NCBI GenBank assembly: GCA_963971305.1
Contig: OZ020317.1
Location: 15,952,001-16,016,000, forward strand
Origin: Arcuatula senhousia
Lineage: Eukaryota > Mollusca > Bivalvia > Mytilida > Mytilidae
Length of the DNA stretch: 64,000 bases
Direction of reading: 5' to 3'
Positions 54,101 to 55,202 of this stretch are shown in pieces. The position numbers and the translations under genes were made by a program. Positions within the stretch are counted from its first letter, which is position 1. Each line of letters starts with the position of its first letter. The notes below the pieces were generated by a model. The model did not search any database. It was not told where the DNA came from and was given only the letters and a program-made list of their open reading frames with translations.

Positions 54101-54330
54101 TACTCTTAACTGATGGTAAATCGAATGTGAATTCAGAAGACACCATTCCTGCAGCTGACGCATTAAAACAAAAAGGTGTTAAAATCATAACTGTTGGCAT
54201 AAAAATTTATGATACGGAAGAAATTAAAGCTATAGCTTCAAGTGACAGAGATGTTTTCGTTTCTAAAGACTTTAAATCATTACTTGATGTTAAAAATGAT
54301 ATATCTGAAAACTCATGTCGTGGAAATTAA
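1..54330 (+). CDS. Giant VWA-Ig-EGF modular extracellular protein gene, 5'-incomplete (55 exons)
   Basis: Seen: a chain of exons in one orientation, each bounded by AG and GT, whose junction codons keep one open frame from base 1 to TAA at 54328-54330. Summed exons give about 15.0 kb, about 5,000 residues. Order: repeated [VWA-A, VWA-B, PPPMRPRP linker, Ig1, Ig2, LPPTSS linker], then five VWA alternating with four EGF. All introns are phase 1 except one. Family knowledge: VWA, Ig and EGF mixes occur in secreted matrix or adhesion proteins (matrilin, collagen VI, hemicentin, mussel byssal thread-matrix and shell-matrix proteins). Inference: a secreted extracellular-matrix or adhesion protein. 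No start codon, signal peptide, promoter or transmembrane segment lies in the window. I do not recognise a named orthologue. Alternative: two adjacent genes joined in error near 44.6 kb, but phases match throughout. Confidence 0.85.
221..480 (+). repeat. Decayed dispersed repeat in cassette 1 intron
   Basis: The stretch beginning CAAGAACTGCTTATTCTTCC resembles the better preserved copy at 29558-29752 (CTGCTTACTCTTCCGGAGCA). Equivalent decayed copies sit at the same intron position in cassettes 2 and 3, so the insertion predates the cassette duplications. The rest of the 139-681 intron shows nothing else. Confidence 0.6.
682..717 (+). CDS. Cassette 1: PPPMRPRP linker exon
   Basis: A 36-nt exon after TTTCAG, ending CCT C|GTATGT. 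It encodes MPKRPPPMRPRPR (first and last codons split). It is a basic, proline-rich hinge between VWA-B and Ig1; the same exon recurs in every full cassette. The intron to Ig1 (718-1252) carries the empty TTAA site (894-897) used by the MITE in cassette 2. Confidence 0.88.
1253..1546 (+). CDS. Cassette 1: Ig1 domain
   Basis: A 294-nt phase 1-1 exon encoding EPTVRVLRPRYRSAYGSPVT, then LECEV with the first Ig cysteine, VQWIK with the core tryptophan, and DEGQYICTA with the YxC cysteine: an I-set-like Ig fold. The acceptor is TTACAAG. The intron to Ig2 (1547-2034) is clearly diverged from the equivalent introns in cassettes 2 and 3. Confidence 0.92.
2035..2331 (+). CDS. Cassette 1: Ig2 domain
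   Basis: A 297-nt phase 1-1 exon encoding PPIAQIRQDTYEGDLNREIT, LECDV, VYWMKEDG and SGVYQCFAEN: the complete Cys-Trp-YxC signature of an I-set-like Ig domain. Acceptor AATGTTAG, donor AACT|GTAAGT. It is nearly identical to Ig2 of cassettes 2 and 3. Confidence 0.92.
2332..3488 (+). other. Intron Ig2 to linker, cassette 1 (longest version)
   Basis: No exon is supported here. Cassettes 2 and 3 keep progressively shorter versions (9477-10079 and 18010-18295), sharing blocks such as CAATGGAATGTAAACAATCG. The length series suggests successive internal deletions in the copies, or insertions in this one. Confidence 0.6.
3489..3518 (+). CDS. Cassette 1: LPPTSS linker exon
   Basis: A 30-nt exon between TTTCAG and GTAAGT, encoding (L)PITLPPTSS with split end codons. 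It is a short Pro/Thr/Ser hinge before VWA-A and recurs in all full cassettes. Confidence 0.85.
3957..4523 (+). CDS. Cassette 2: VWA-A domain (intact MIDAS)
   Basis: A 567-nt single exon (189 codons) holding a whole VWA domain. It opens with PCGLAKVDIVIILDSSTSVG, so the DxSxS loop is complete. The MIDAS Thr is in GSTNTADS and the Asp in ILTDGVSN. Cysteines near both ends (CGLAK, AFCPG) could pair across the domain. Expected, from the family, to bind Mg or Mn and coordinate an acidic ligand residue. It is nearly identical to the cassette 3 and 4 copies. Confidence 0.95.
4916..5491 (+). CDS. Cassette 2: VWA-B domain (MIDAS Asp lost)
   Basis: A 576-nt exon: a VATTPTPRDTG hinge, then YDLVVIMDSSVSQEYF (DxSxS kept) and GLTNTGAA (Thr kept), but LLITGQDRS where TDG is expected, so the fifth metal ligand is replaced by Gly. 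The domain has no cysteine. It carries VRREGDRD where other copies read VPREGDRD. The fold is inferred intact and metal binding is inferred weak or absent. Confidence 0.93.
5574..5760 (+). repeat. Decayed dispersed repeat, cassette 2 intron
   Basis: Matches the decayed copy at 221-480 in the equivalent cassette 1 intron and the better copy at 29558-29752. Its shared position shows it was carried along by cassette duplication. Confidence 0.55.
5792..6200 (+). repeat. Local tandem duplication of about 205 bp in cassette 2 intron
   Basis: Two diverged copies (about 5792-5994 and 5999-6200) each run from GTAGCTTAGCCGAAATCTAG-like sequence to CACTACATTGTGTCTTAAAA-like sequence. Cassette 1 has this stretch once (about 435-620), so the doubling happened after the two cassettes separated. 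Confidence 0.8.
6256..6291 (+). CDS. Cassette 2: PPPMRPRP linker exon
   Basis: A 36-nt exon between TTTCAG and GTATGT, encoding MPKRPPPMRPRPR. It differs from cassette 1 by one silent base (CCG for CCC). Confidence 0.88.
6472..6869. mobile_element. MITE with TTAA target duplication (about 0.4 kb)
   Basis: The left end reads TTAAGGATGTTTGCTACT; the reverse complement of the right end reads TTAAGGATGCTCGCTGGT (14 of 18 match). Cassette 1 has the uninterrupted site AATTAAAGTTT at 892-902, so this is a clean insertion duplicating TTAA. It has no coding capacity. TTAA duplication is typical of piggyBac-like and Kolobok-like transposases (established); which mobilised this one is unknown. Confidence 0.85.
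7223..8113. mobile_element. Bivalve-type repeat element with 12-bp TIRs and internal tandem array
   Basis: The ends form a perfect 12-bp inverted repeat (TGTCTCGCCTGC at 7223-7234, its complement at 8102-8113). Inside are a GGCGGC-rich start and about four copies of a 174-180-bp unit beginning ATATCTCAAGAACTAT (7337, 7511, 7685, 7865). It is absent from the equivalent introns of cassettes 1 and 3. The type is recalled as widespread in bivalves and serves as an organism clue. Confidence 0.85.
8148..8441 (+). CDS. Cassette 2: Ig1 domain
   Basis: A 294-nt exon after TTACAAG, with ECEV, VQWIKV and GQYICTA supplying the Ig Cys-Trp-Cys core. The acceptor lies only 34 bases beyond the end of the mobile element at 7223-8113, so the element stops just short of the splice signals. 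Confidence 0.92.
9180..9476 (+). CDS. Cassette 2: Ig2 domain
   Basis: A 297-nt exon with ECDV, YWMKED and VYQCFAEN. The preceding intron (8442-9179) is nearly identical to 16973-17712 of cassette 3 but only weakly similar to that of cassette 1, so cassettes 2 and 3 share the later common ancestor in this stretch. Confidence 0.92.
10080..10109 (+). CDS. Cassette 2: LPPTSS linker exon
   Basis: A 30-nt exon between TTTCAG and GTAAGT, with the same peptide as cassette 1, (L)PITLPPTSS. Confidence 0.85.
10537..11103 (+). CDS. Cassette 3: VWA-A domain (intact MIDAS)
   Basis: A 567-nt exon with DSSTS, the Thr of GSTNTADS and TDGVSN all present, and cysteines near both ends. It differs from the cassette 2 copy at few codons (for example FTPAYGD for FTQAYGD and ATQPAS for ASQPAS). 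Confidence 0.95.
11358..13487. other. About 2.1-kb intron insertion specific to cassette 3
   Basis: The VWA-A to VWA-B intron is about 390 bases in cassette 2 and about 290 in cassette 4 but 2,527 here. Sequence resembling cassette 2 stops near 11357 and resumes near 13488 (AAAAAAAGTCATGGTACTGA). No ORF of note and no clear terminal repeats were seen. It carries a nested MITE at 12369-12531. Confidence 0.7.
12369..12531. mobile_element. MITE with CAGTGGCGGA end, 6-bp TSD
   Basis: Starts CAGTGGCGGAACCCGGGGGG and ends TTTCTGGATCTGGCCCTG, an imperfect inverted repeat. It is flanked by TTTGAG on both sides. The related element at 38497-38621 has the same terminus. It includes a G-run of about 14 that may be length-variable. 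Confidence 0.7.
13631..14206 (+). CDS. Cassette 3: VWA-B domain (MIDAS Asp lost)
   Basis: A 576-nt exon: VATTPTPRDTG hinge, MDSSVS, GLTNTG and LLITGQD (Asp missing). It ends GGA A|GTAAGT. The following intron has diverged from those of cassettes 1 and 2. Confidence 0.93.
14292..14475 (+). repeat. Decayed dispersed repeat, cassette 3 intron
   Basis: Resembles the copy at 29558-29752 (TTGCTCACTCCCAGAGCATC; ...CTTAGGTACTCCTTTGCTTC). Its position just after the VWA-B donor matches cassettes 1 and 2. Confidence 0.6.
14545..14997. mobile_element. Short inverted-repeat element, 6-bp TSD ATTAAG
   Basis: Flanked by ATTAAG at 14539-14544 and 14998-15003. The left end is CCCTGTGGGGC and the reverse complement of the right end is CCCCGGGGGGC (9 of 11). 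No coding capacity. The boundary could shift by two bases because CC also follows the right-hand ATTAAG. Confidence 0.6.
15094..15960. mobile_element. Bivalve-type repeat with GTC microsatellite and internal tandem units
   Basis: Starts TAGCTCACCTGGCC and ends with GACCAGGTGAGCGA followed by GGCTCCCGGGAGCC. The ends are inverted copies. A GTC-rich run lies near 15140-15200, then four units of about 137-154 bases anchored on CTCTACAAAAGTCTCC (15444, 15581, 15735, 15889). I recall this type as common in bivalves. Confidence 0.8.
16073..16108 (+). CDS. Cassette 3: PPPMRPRP linker exon
   Basis: A 36-nt exon between TTTCAG and GTATGT with the same MPKRPPPMRPRPR peptide and silent changes. Confidence 0.88.
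16679..16972 (+). CDS. Cassette 3: Ig1 domain
   Basis: A 294-nt exon after TTTTAAG with ECEV, VQWIKV and GQYICTA. The fold core is complete. Confidence 0.92.
17713..18009 (+). CDS. Cassette 3: Ig2 domain
   Basis: A 297-nt exon, ECDV, YWMKED, VYQCFAEN. Small replacements against cassette 2: SFRRF for SSRRF and IVSTG for IVGTG. Confidence 0.92.
18296..18325 (+). CDS. Cassette 3: LPPTSS linker exon
   Basis: A 30-nt exon between TTTCAG and GTAAGT, with the peptide unchanged. Confidence 0.85.
18754..19320 (+). CDS. Cassette 4: VWA-A domain (intact MIDAS)
   Basis: A 567-nt exon with DSSTS, GSTNTADS and TDGVSN. It is nearly identical to cassettes 2 and 3, and the upstream intron is nearly identical to cassette 3's too, so the cassette 3/4 boundary belongs to the recent duplication. 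Confidence 0.95.
19609..20184 (+). CDS. Cassette 4: VWA-B domain, with unusual cysteine
   Basis: A 576-nt exon with DSSVS and GLTNTG kept and LLITGQD in place of TDG. Where other copies read NIGDRVEVDE this one reads DIDDCVEVDE: a lone cysteine in an otherwise cysteine-free domain plus two added acidic residues. The free thiol could form an interchain bond (inference). Confidence 0.93.
20185..21349 (+). other. Intron, cassette 4 VWA-B to linker
   Basis: No exon is supported. It contains a C-run at about 20876-20888 and A/T-rich low-complexity sequence; no named repeat was recognised. It shares little with the same intron in cassettes 1-3. Confidence 0.5.
21350..21385 (+). CDS. Cassette 4: PPPMRPRP linker exon
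   Basis: A 36-nt exon, TTTCTAG to GTAAGT, encoding MPKNPPPMRPRPG or D at the split codon. Arg is replaced by Asn at the fourth residue. Confidence 0.85.
21480..22280. repeat. Long palindromic element, about 280-bp arms
   Basis: The left arm (21480-21765) begins CCAACTGTTCAACTTTTCAA; the right arm (22003-22280) is its diverged reverse complement, ending TTGAAAAGTTGAACAGTTGG. A spacer of about 240 bases separates them. A direct third copy of part of the left arm lies at 22464-22640. It is foldback or MITE-like, with no coding capacity. Confidence 0.85.
22464..22640 (+). repeat. Third copy of the palindrome arm, abutting a splice acceptor
   Basis: From TTGACAAGAAAAGAGGCAGT to ATGTGCAAATTAAATCTTTA this matches left-arm sequence at about 21560-21725. 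It runs to within about 10 bases of the Ig1 acceptor at 22647. Confidence 0.8.
22648..22944 (+). CDS. Cassette 4: Ig1 domain (diverged type)
   Basis: A 297-nt exon encoding KPNVRVLEPEYSARYGESVT, LDCII, VTWYRVTNGE and GAYVCSAENAAG: complete Ig core. It is closer to Ig1 of cassette 5 than to cassettes 1-3. Acceptor ATTTTTAG, donor G|GTATGT. Confidence 0.92.
23289..23579 (+). CDS. Cassette 4: Ig2 domain
   Basis: A 291-nt exon after TTTTCAG encoding PPNVQFLDNEYVGDESKDIT, LACTI, IYWRRE and GDYQCLADNPFG. Donor AAAT|GTAAGT. It is two residues shorter than Ig2 of cassettes 1-3. Confidence 0.92.
23615..23690 (-). repeat. Dispersed GACGCGCGTTTCGTC-type repeat
   Basis: GCCTGACGCGCGTTTCGTCT followed by ACTCATCAGAGGCGCTCT is, in inverse orientation, the same unit found near 60915-60975 and 61277-61360. 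I recall this as very common in Mytilus. The rest of the 23580-24403 intron holds no supported feature. Confidence 0.7.
24404..24433 (+). CDS. Cassette 4: LPPTSS linker exon
   Basis: A 30-nt exon, TTGTAG to GTAAGT, encoding (F)TVTLPPTSS. Confidence 0.82.
24775..25341 (+). CDS. Cassette 5: VWA-A domain (intact MIDAS)
   Basis: A 567-nt exon, CGLAQVDIVIILDSSTSVGD, GSTNTADG and LTDGVSN: MIDAS complete. Bases 24831-25078 are identical to 31148-31395 of cassette 6, while the rest of the exon differs mainly at silent sites. Confidence 0.95.
25594..26169 (+). CDS. Cassette 5: VWA-B domain (MIDAS Asp lost)
   Basis: A 576-nt exon: VATTVAPRDTG hinge, LDSSVSQ, GLTNTG and LITGQDRS. The protein is almost the same as cassettes 2-4, but many codons differ silently, indicating an older duplicate kept under purifying selection. 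Confidence 0.93.
26611..27092. mobile_element. MITE-like element with long TIRs and TA flanks
   Basis: The left end reads ACTCTCTCAAAACAGTTATG and the reverse complement of the right end reads ATTCTCACTCAAAAAAGTTA; similarity continues through AAACCTACCTAA for over 100 bases per arm. TA is found at both borders, compatible with a Tc1/mariner-type origin (inference). No ORF. Confidence 0.75.
27265..27300 (+). CDS. Cassette 5: PPPMRPRP linker exon
   Basis: A 36-nt exon, TTCCTAG to GTAAGT, encoding MPRYPPPMRPRP plus a split last codon. Confidence 0.86.
27621..27917 (+). CDS. Cassette 5: Ig1 domain
   Basis: A 297-nt exon encoding KPSVRVLYPEYRAQYGRSVT, LECVV, VTWYRVTNGE and GAYVCSAENPAG: complete Ig core. 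Acceptor TTTTTAAG, donor G|GTATGT. Confidence 0.92.
28141..28287. mobile_element. Short MITE with GGCCCCAATTTCATAAAA ends
   Basis: 147 bases. Left end GGCCCCAATTTCATAAAAC, right end GTTTTATGAAACTGTGGCC; the halves pair along most of their length. No coding capacity. Confidence 0.75.
28800..29078 (+). CDS. Cassette 5: Ig2 domain
   Basis: A 279-nt exon encoding EGPIVRIPEDEYVEYLGEDV, IDCDV, VYWKRAE and GDYVCAAENIFG: full Ig core. The acceptor is a TAGAAG tandem, so the exon may begin at 28800 or 28803, adding or removing one residue. This is the shortest Ig2 in the array. Confidence 0.9.
29558..29752 (+). repeat. Best-preserved copy of a dispersed repeat
   Basis: CTGCTTACTCTTCCGGAGCA...GACTTTTGACCCATTGGTAC. 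Reverse-strand copies are at about 35480-35660 and 57980-58205, and decayed copies in cassettes 1-3. No protein similarity recognised. The rest of the 29079-30191 intron holds nothing I can name. Confidence 0.7.
30192..30221 (+). CDS. Cassette 5: LPPTSS-type linker exon
   Basis: A 30-nt exon, TATTTAG to GTAAGT, encoding (L)PITVPSTSS. Confidence 0.82.
30253..30774. mobile_element. Probable MITE with CCCCTTCACATA ends and CTCGTAAA repeats
   Basis: The left end CCCCTTCACATA and the reverse complement of the right end CCCCCCTCACATA are imperfect inverted repeats. The interior is rich in CTCGTAAA/TTTACGAG motifs (for example 30343, 30591, 30682). No target duplication was confirmed. Confidence 0.5.
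31092..31658 (+). CDS. Cassette 6: VWA-A domain (intact MIDAS)
   Basis: A 567-nt exon, CGLAQVDIVIILDSSTSVGD, GSTNTADG and TDGVSN. The protein matches cassette 5 almost exactly. The 248-bp stretch 31148-31395 is identical to cassette 5; beyond it silent differences are frequent. Confidence 0.95.
32278..32859 (+). CDS. Cassette 6: VWA-B domain (more degraded MIDAS)
   Basis: A 582-nt exon: VATTAAPLKNAYDVVMVMDS hinge and first strand, SSVQ (second MIDAS Ser lost), GGSTDVAG (Thr kept) and LLTGKERS (Asp lost). Donor C|GTAAGT. It is a divergent member of the VWA-B lineage. Confidence 0.92.
33185..33238 (+). CDS. Cassette 6: extended PPPMRRRP linker exon
   Basis: A 54-nt exon after TTTCAG encoding (Q)PEIPPPMRRRPRIPDPE, ending C|GTAAGT. 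It is longer than the 36-nt version and resembles the linkers at 42998 and 44515. No Ig exon follows in this cassette. Confidence 0.85.
33744..33758 (+). CDS. Possible 15-nt microexon (TTER)
   Basis: Between TTTTTACAG and GTAGAG lies CAACAACTGAAAGAG, phase 1-1, which would add PTTERG-like sequence. It fits the Thr-rich linker style, but such a short signal can arise by chance. Confidence 0.3.
34378..35985. repeat. Large inverted repeat where Ig exons are missing
   Basis: The left arm (about 34390-34630: GACTGTTGTATTTGGCCTTC...TACTCATGGACAAAAGAATC) and right arm (about 35385-35975) are diverged reverse complements. The right arm contains a reverse-strand copy of the dispersed repeat (35480-35660). 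A short GTC-rich run lies at 34457-34484. No ORF of note. Ig1 and Ig2 would be expected in this interval. Confidence 0.7.
36681..37241 (+). CDS. Cassette 7: VWA-A domain (intact MIDAS)
   Basis: A 561-nt exon after TTTTAG: CQDKTDLVIILDASTSVGED (Ala replaces the non-ligand Ser in DxSxS), GSTNTADA and VTDGVSN. Two residues shorter than the other VWA-A. Cysteines near both ends are kept. Confidence 0.94.
37242..38429 (+). other. Intron lacking the expected VWA-B exon
   Basis: In other cassettes a VWA-B exon follows VWA-A within 0.2-2.5 kb. I find no VWA-B-like peptide in any frame here. Only A/T-rich sequence was seen. Confidence 0.6.
38430..38474 (+). CDS. Cassette 7: Thr/Pro linker exon 1
   Basis: A 45-nt phase 1-1 exon after ATATAG encoding (G)RSTPVVVTTPEPTE. 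The donor G|GTTTGT is weak. It resembles the Thr/Pro hinge at the start of VWA-B exons. Confidence 0.7.
38497..38621. mobile_element. MITE with CAGTGGCGGATT ends, 6-bp TSD
   Basis: The ends CAGTGGCGGATTTAAAA and TTTGATCCGCCACTG are inverted copies; CAAAAG flanks both sides. It lies 22 bases after the linker donor. Same terminus as 12369-12531. Confidence 0.85.
38923..38958 (+). CDS. Cassette 7: Thr/Pro linker exon 2
   Basis: A 36-nt exon between TTTCAG and GTAAGT encoding (G)VTTPLPVVTKA, positioned like the LPPTSS linker before the next VWA-A. Confidence 0.78.
39150..39536. mobile_element. Second TTAA MITE
   Basis: The left end TTAAGGGAGTATAAGCCTGA and the reverse complement of the right end TTAAGGGAGTACGAGCCTCA agree at 17 of 20 positions. 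About 0.39 kb. The interior shares a TTTTCAAGATA...TTCTCT...TTTTTCATAGG block with the element at 6472-6869, so the two appear related. Confidence 0.8.
39647..40213 (+). CDS. Cassette 8: VWA-A domain (intact MIDAS)
   Basis: A 567-nt exon: CGLSKTDLVIILDSSTSVGE, GSTNTADA and ITDGVSN. It ends SSCLS rather than FCPG, but the terminal Cys is kept. Decayed copies of its last about 60 bases follow in the intron. Confidence 0.95.
40248..40550 (+). pseudogene. Decayed tandem copies of the VWA-A exon 3' end
   Basis: GCTTTGATGAGTAAAAAGGT at 40248 and GCTTTGATAATTTAAAAAGT at 40324 copy the exon end at 40159 (GCTTTGATGAGTTAAAAGGC), followed by matching CATCATTTTGTTT-like sequence. Weaker copies may continue to about 40550. 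The frame is broken in each. Confidence 0.7.
40714..40902 (+). CDS. Cassette 8: VWA-B exon a
   Basis: A 189-nt exon: TTTAPAPITTTPKPHGYDLV hinge, VVMDSSVP (second MIDAS Ser replaced by Pro), ending RYSTT with a phase-1 donor. This is the only VWA-B in the window interrupted by introns. Confidence 0.88.
41153..41528. mobile_element. MITE inside the VWA-B intron
   Basis: Left CATTCTCTGTAAGAATCAGG; reverse complement of the right end CTACACTCTGTAAGAATCAG. Arms continue through AATCATGATT and AAAACACACG over about 90 bases. No ORF. Confidence 0.75.
41710..41916 (+). CDS. Cassette 8: VWA-B exon b
   Basis: A 207-nt exon after CCAACAG, encoding GDVQFNLDDY, GATNTDEA (MIDAS Thr kept), NGDRDYARNF and LLLTANDQSS, where Asp of TDG is lost. 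Phase 1-1. Confidence 0.88.
42078..42107. repeat. GTAA microsatellite
   Basis: About six tandem GTAA units within the intron between VWA-B exons b and c. Confidence 0.85.
42317..42514 (+). CDS. Cassette 8: VWA-B exon c
   Basis: A 198-nt exon after ATTTAG: DTNRVWEAAEKAEDDG, IGLNIGDRTEIDETSSHPLS, ending LNE with G|GTAAGA. It completes the domain of exons a and b (594 nt together). Confidence 0.88.
42998..43054 (+). CDS. Cassette 8: Pro/Arg/Thr linker exon
   Basis: A 57-nt exon after TTTTCAG encoding (E)PEVPPPFRRRPRLTTTTV, phase 1-1. Phe replaces Met in the PPPM motif. Confidence 0.85.
43350..43949 (+). CDS. Module 9: VWA-B domain (MIDAS Asp lost)
   Basis: A 600-nt exon: RQTTTTTTPKPTTTPRTHGY hinge, FVLDSSVT (Thr for Ser), GSTNTERA and LLTGQDQS. 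It has no VWA-A partner before it and no Ig after it. Confidence 0.92.
44515..44610 (+). CDS. Module 9: long Pro/Arg/Thr linker exon
   Basis: A 96-nt exon after TTTAG: (M)SREPEWPPHRPRPRITTT, then LPPTTTYRPRPPG. It looks like a fusion of the PPPMRPRP and LPPTSS linker types and marks the change from the cassette array to the VWA-EGF array. Confidence 0.85.
44936..45253 (+). CDS. VWA-C exon 1 (intact MIDAS half)
   Basis: A 318-nt exon after TTTCAG: CTSQADIIFVLDSSGSLGQT (DxSxS complete), GSTNTQDA (Thr), ending GDRP with a phase-1 donor. A run of about 18 A lies at 44885-44901 before the acceptor. Confidence 0.92.
45603..45730. repeat. Palindrome-rich AGGCATTA block
   Basis: AGGCATTA and its complement TAATGCCT recur about six times in 130 bases, including the perfect 16-bp palindrome GCATTAAGCTTAATGC at 45690-45705 and a 25-bp inverted pair (45619-45643 with 45703-45727). 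Strong hairpin potential. Confidence 0.8.
46070..46318 (+). CDS. VWA-C exon 2
   Basis: A 249-nt exon after TTACAG: NVPNVIVIVTDGESNINHLQ (MIDAS Asp present), ending VEPLCT. Together with exon 1 it forms a complete, apparently metal-competent VWA of 567 nt. Confidence 0.92.
46506..46619 (+). CDS. EGF 1
   Basis: A 114-nt phase 1-1 exon: DENLCARSPCQNGAACFDGL, YRCKCKPGFYGANCEK. Six cysteines in the EGF spacing. A non-calcium type, since no D-x-D/N-E start is present. Confidence 0.94.
46880..47440 (+). CDS. VWA-D (MIDAS partly lost)
   Basis: A 561-nt single exon: CTGEADVVFMLDSSSGIGET (last DxSxS Ser is Gly), GRANMADA (Thr is Ala), LLSDGSAD (Asp kept). Metal binding is unlikely (inference). Confidence 0.93.
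47498..47517 (+). pseudogene. 20-bp exact copy of VWA-D exon sequence in its intron
   Basis: AGATGGAGAATATTGCTGCA occurs in the exon at 47333-47352 and again here, 57 bases past the donor, preceded by an acceptor-like TTTC. Confidence 0.7.
47811..48032. mobile_element. MITE with ACTACCGTATAGC ends
   Basis: 222 bases; left ACTACCGTATAGCAGGAAAT, right end complement ACTACCGTATAGCGGGTAAT. No coding capacity. Confidence 0.85.
48100..48260. repeat. Decayed AATTTTC(G/A)TGG inverted repeat
   Basis: GGAACTAATTTTCATGGTTT and AACCATGAAAATTGTTACCC are inverted copies. Resembles the better preserved element at 55021-55202. Confidence 0.5.
48357..48470 (+). CDS. EGF 2
   Basis: A 114-nt exon after TTTCAG: VDFCSGSPCENGGTCYGNAL, YRCECVPGFTGDTCNK, six cysteines. 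Phase 1-1. Confidence 0.94.
48815..49056. repeat. MITE-like inverted repeat
   Basis: GAACTGAGAAACGAAAATAA near the left end and GTTTCATTTCGTTTCACAGT near the right end pair, with about 35-bp arms. It creates spurious ORFs on both strands. No feature is seen from 49057 to 49610. Confidence 0.6.
49611..49839 (+). CDS. VWA-E exon 1 (degenerate)
   Basis: A 229-nt exon after TTCACAG: CQTRADVVFLVDMSRYVTKS, so DxSxS has become DMSRY. Ends TTG AG|GTAATG, the only phase-2 junction in the gene. Confidence 0.87.
50233..50423 (+). CDS. VWA-E exon 2 (degenerate)
   Basis: A 191-nt exon: RMRGNPNPAEAF (MIDAS Thr replaced by Pro), NYVILISHSMRQESE (no TDG). Phase 2 in, phase 1 out. The metal site is fully lost. 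Confidence 0.86.
50781..50918 (+). CDS. VWA-E exon 3
   Basis: A 138-nt exon after TTTTTAG: GVGMSDSDKEFMMAAVSSPA, ending AYLCN with phase-1 donor. Completes the VWA-E fold (558 nt in three exons). Confidence 0.87.
51282..51395 (+). CDS. EGF 3
   Basis: A 114-nt exon after TTTTAG: EKNMCQINPCQNGGACVSEN, YYCECTEGYAGQNCEK, six cysteines. Decayed tandem copies of its 3' third follow in the intron. Confidence 0.94.
51405..51560 (+). pseudogene. Three decayed tandem copies of the EGF 3 exon end
   Basis: Units at about 51405, 51458 and 51512, spaced about 53 bases, repeat the exon end (GAATGTACGGAAGGCTATGC...AACTGTGAAAAAGGTAAG) as GAATGTGTGGAAAGCTATTC, GAACATTCTGAAGGCTTTGC and GAATGTATGGAAGGCTATTC. 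Frames are broken. Confidence 0.85.
51756..52088 (+). CDS. VWA-F exon 1 (intact MIDAS half)
   Basis: A 333-nt exon after TTTGTAG: CEARADVAFLLDSSGSIGQE, GNTNTAAG, ending GDRANAQNY with phase-1 donor, the same split position as VWA-C. Confidence 0.93.
52394..52624 (+). CDS. VWA-F exon 2
   Basis: A 231-nt exon after TTTCAG: LIIITDGVSNINAEATIPEA and IGVGSFDPTELKAMASEP, ending VTCK. MIDAS complete with exon 1. Confidence 0.93.
52862..53144 (+). pseudogene. Decayed EGF exon copies upstream of EGF 4
   Basis: Three fragments of the EGF 4 exon: 52862-52905 (GTGTGTACATGTCCAGATAG), 53002-53066 (TCAGTCTGTGCCGAAAGCCC) and 53092-53144 (acceptor-like TATTTAG then ATCTGTGAGTCTGTGATGAG). All carry frame breaks or lost cysteines. 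Confidence 0.8.
53145..53176. repeat. 32-bp perfect palindrome
   Basis: GGAGTGGATTTGCGGA followed immediately by its exact reverse complement, with no spacer. It sits at the broken end of a decayed EGF copy. Confidence 0.95.
53228..53344 (+). CDS. EGF 4
   Basis: A 117-nt exon after TTTTTAG: DPSICDENPCLNGGRCSVGV, FVCTCPDGYSGNTCEK, six cysteines. Confidence 0.94.
53765..54330 (+). CDS. VWA-G, terminal exon with stop
   Basis: A 566-nt last exon after TTCCAG: CVDRKDILFVLDSSASVSRN, GSTNTAGG and LLTDGKSNVN (MIDAS complete), ending SCRGN and TAA. The protein ends right after the VWA domain, so there is no C-terminal anchor. Confidence 0.93.
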
Positions 54331-54945
54331 TTTGTGTAGACCATTTAAAAAATAGAATTTTATTTATCAAGGTTCTTTTTCAATTTCATGAGTGCAATAT
54401 ATTATCTTTACTAAAAAAACAGTAGGAAGTTTTGTGCATATAGTTTAACTAGGTTTAGAAGGTCTTTCCAATGAAAAGGTCTTTTTATTAATATTTGTAG
54501 AGTTTTGCAAGGGAGTTAGAATGTGTCTTATCTCTATACATGTTTTTTTTTTACTTTTTAATTAATAGGCATTAACATCAAAGCAAAGAAACAAAATTTT
54601 TCGGATAATTCAAAAAACTGTTTTATTAGTATTTGTCCACCTTTTCGAAAATTGCAAAAGAGAAACAGTGAATAGGTTCTGTATAAGGCATATTTTGAAG
54701 AACAGAAGTTCAAAATTCTTTTGATGGTAATTACAAACAGCAATTGTGAAGCACACATTACCACAAAACAGGCTATACGTAATCAAAATGCATTGAAGTC
54801 ATGTTAGTTTAGAGTTTTACATTCTATTGAATCACATATATATATAAAAAGAACATTTCTTTCACATTGATATTTTGATAACAATTCATTTTGTATTTAT
54901 GTAAAATATTAACATCATTTGTAATAAAATGTTTAAAAAAAATAT
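54331..54945 (+). other. Probable 3' UTR
   Basis: Non-coding A/T-rich sequence after the stop. The first good AATAAA is at 54923-54928; cleavage would fall about 15-25 bases later. Further AATAAA at about 55186, 55321 and 55566 are alternatives. Confidence 0.6.
54923..54928 (+). terminator. Candidate polyadenylation signal AATAAA
   Basis: Canonical hexamer 593 bases after the stop codon, followed by A-rich then T-rich sequence. Confidence 0.5.
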
Positions 54946-55020
54946 GAATTGGATTACTTTATGAGTAGAATTATCTAGTGAAAATAATTTCTAACATTAT
55001 TTTGATTTCGAAATGGTATC

Positions 55021-55202
55021 TGTGGTTTCAGTATTATTCGTGGGTATTAATTTTCGTGGTTTTTGTTGGTGGTCTTGATCCTAGAAATTTGGTACCCACA
55101 GAAAACGAAATTTAACATTGATCTGTATGATGCAAACTATAGAACTGACATAATTTTAGCAATCTACGAAAATTGGTAGCAACGAAAATAAATGAATCCA
55201 CA
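55021..55202. mobile_element. MITE with TGTGG(T/A)TTCA ends
   Basis: Left TGTGGTTTCAGTATTATTCG; reverse complement of the right end TGTGGATTCATTTATTTTCG; both continue into AATTTTCGT. 182 bases, no ORF. Confidence 0.75.
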
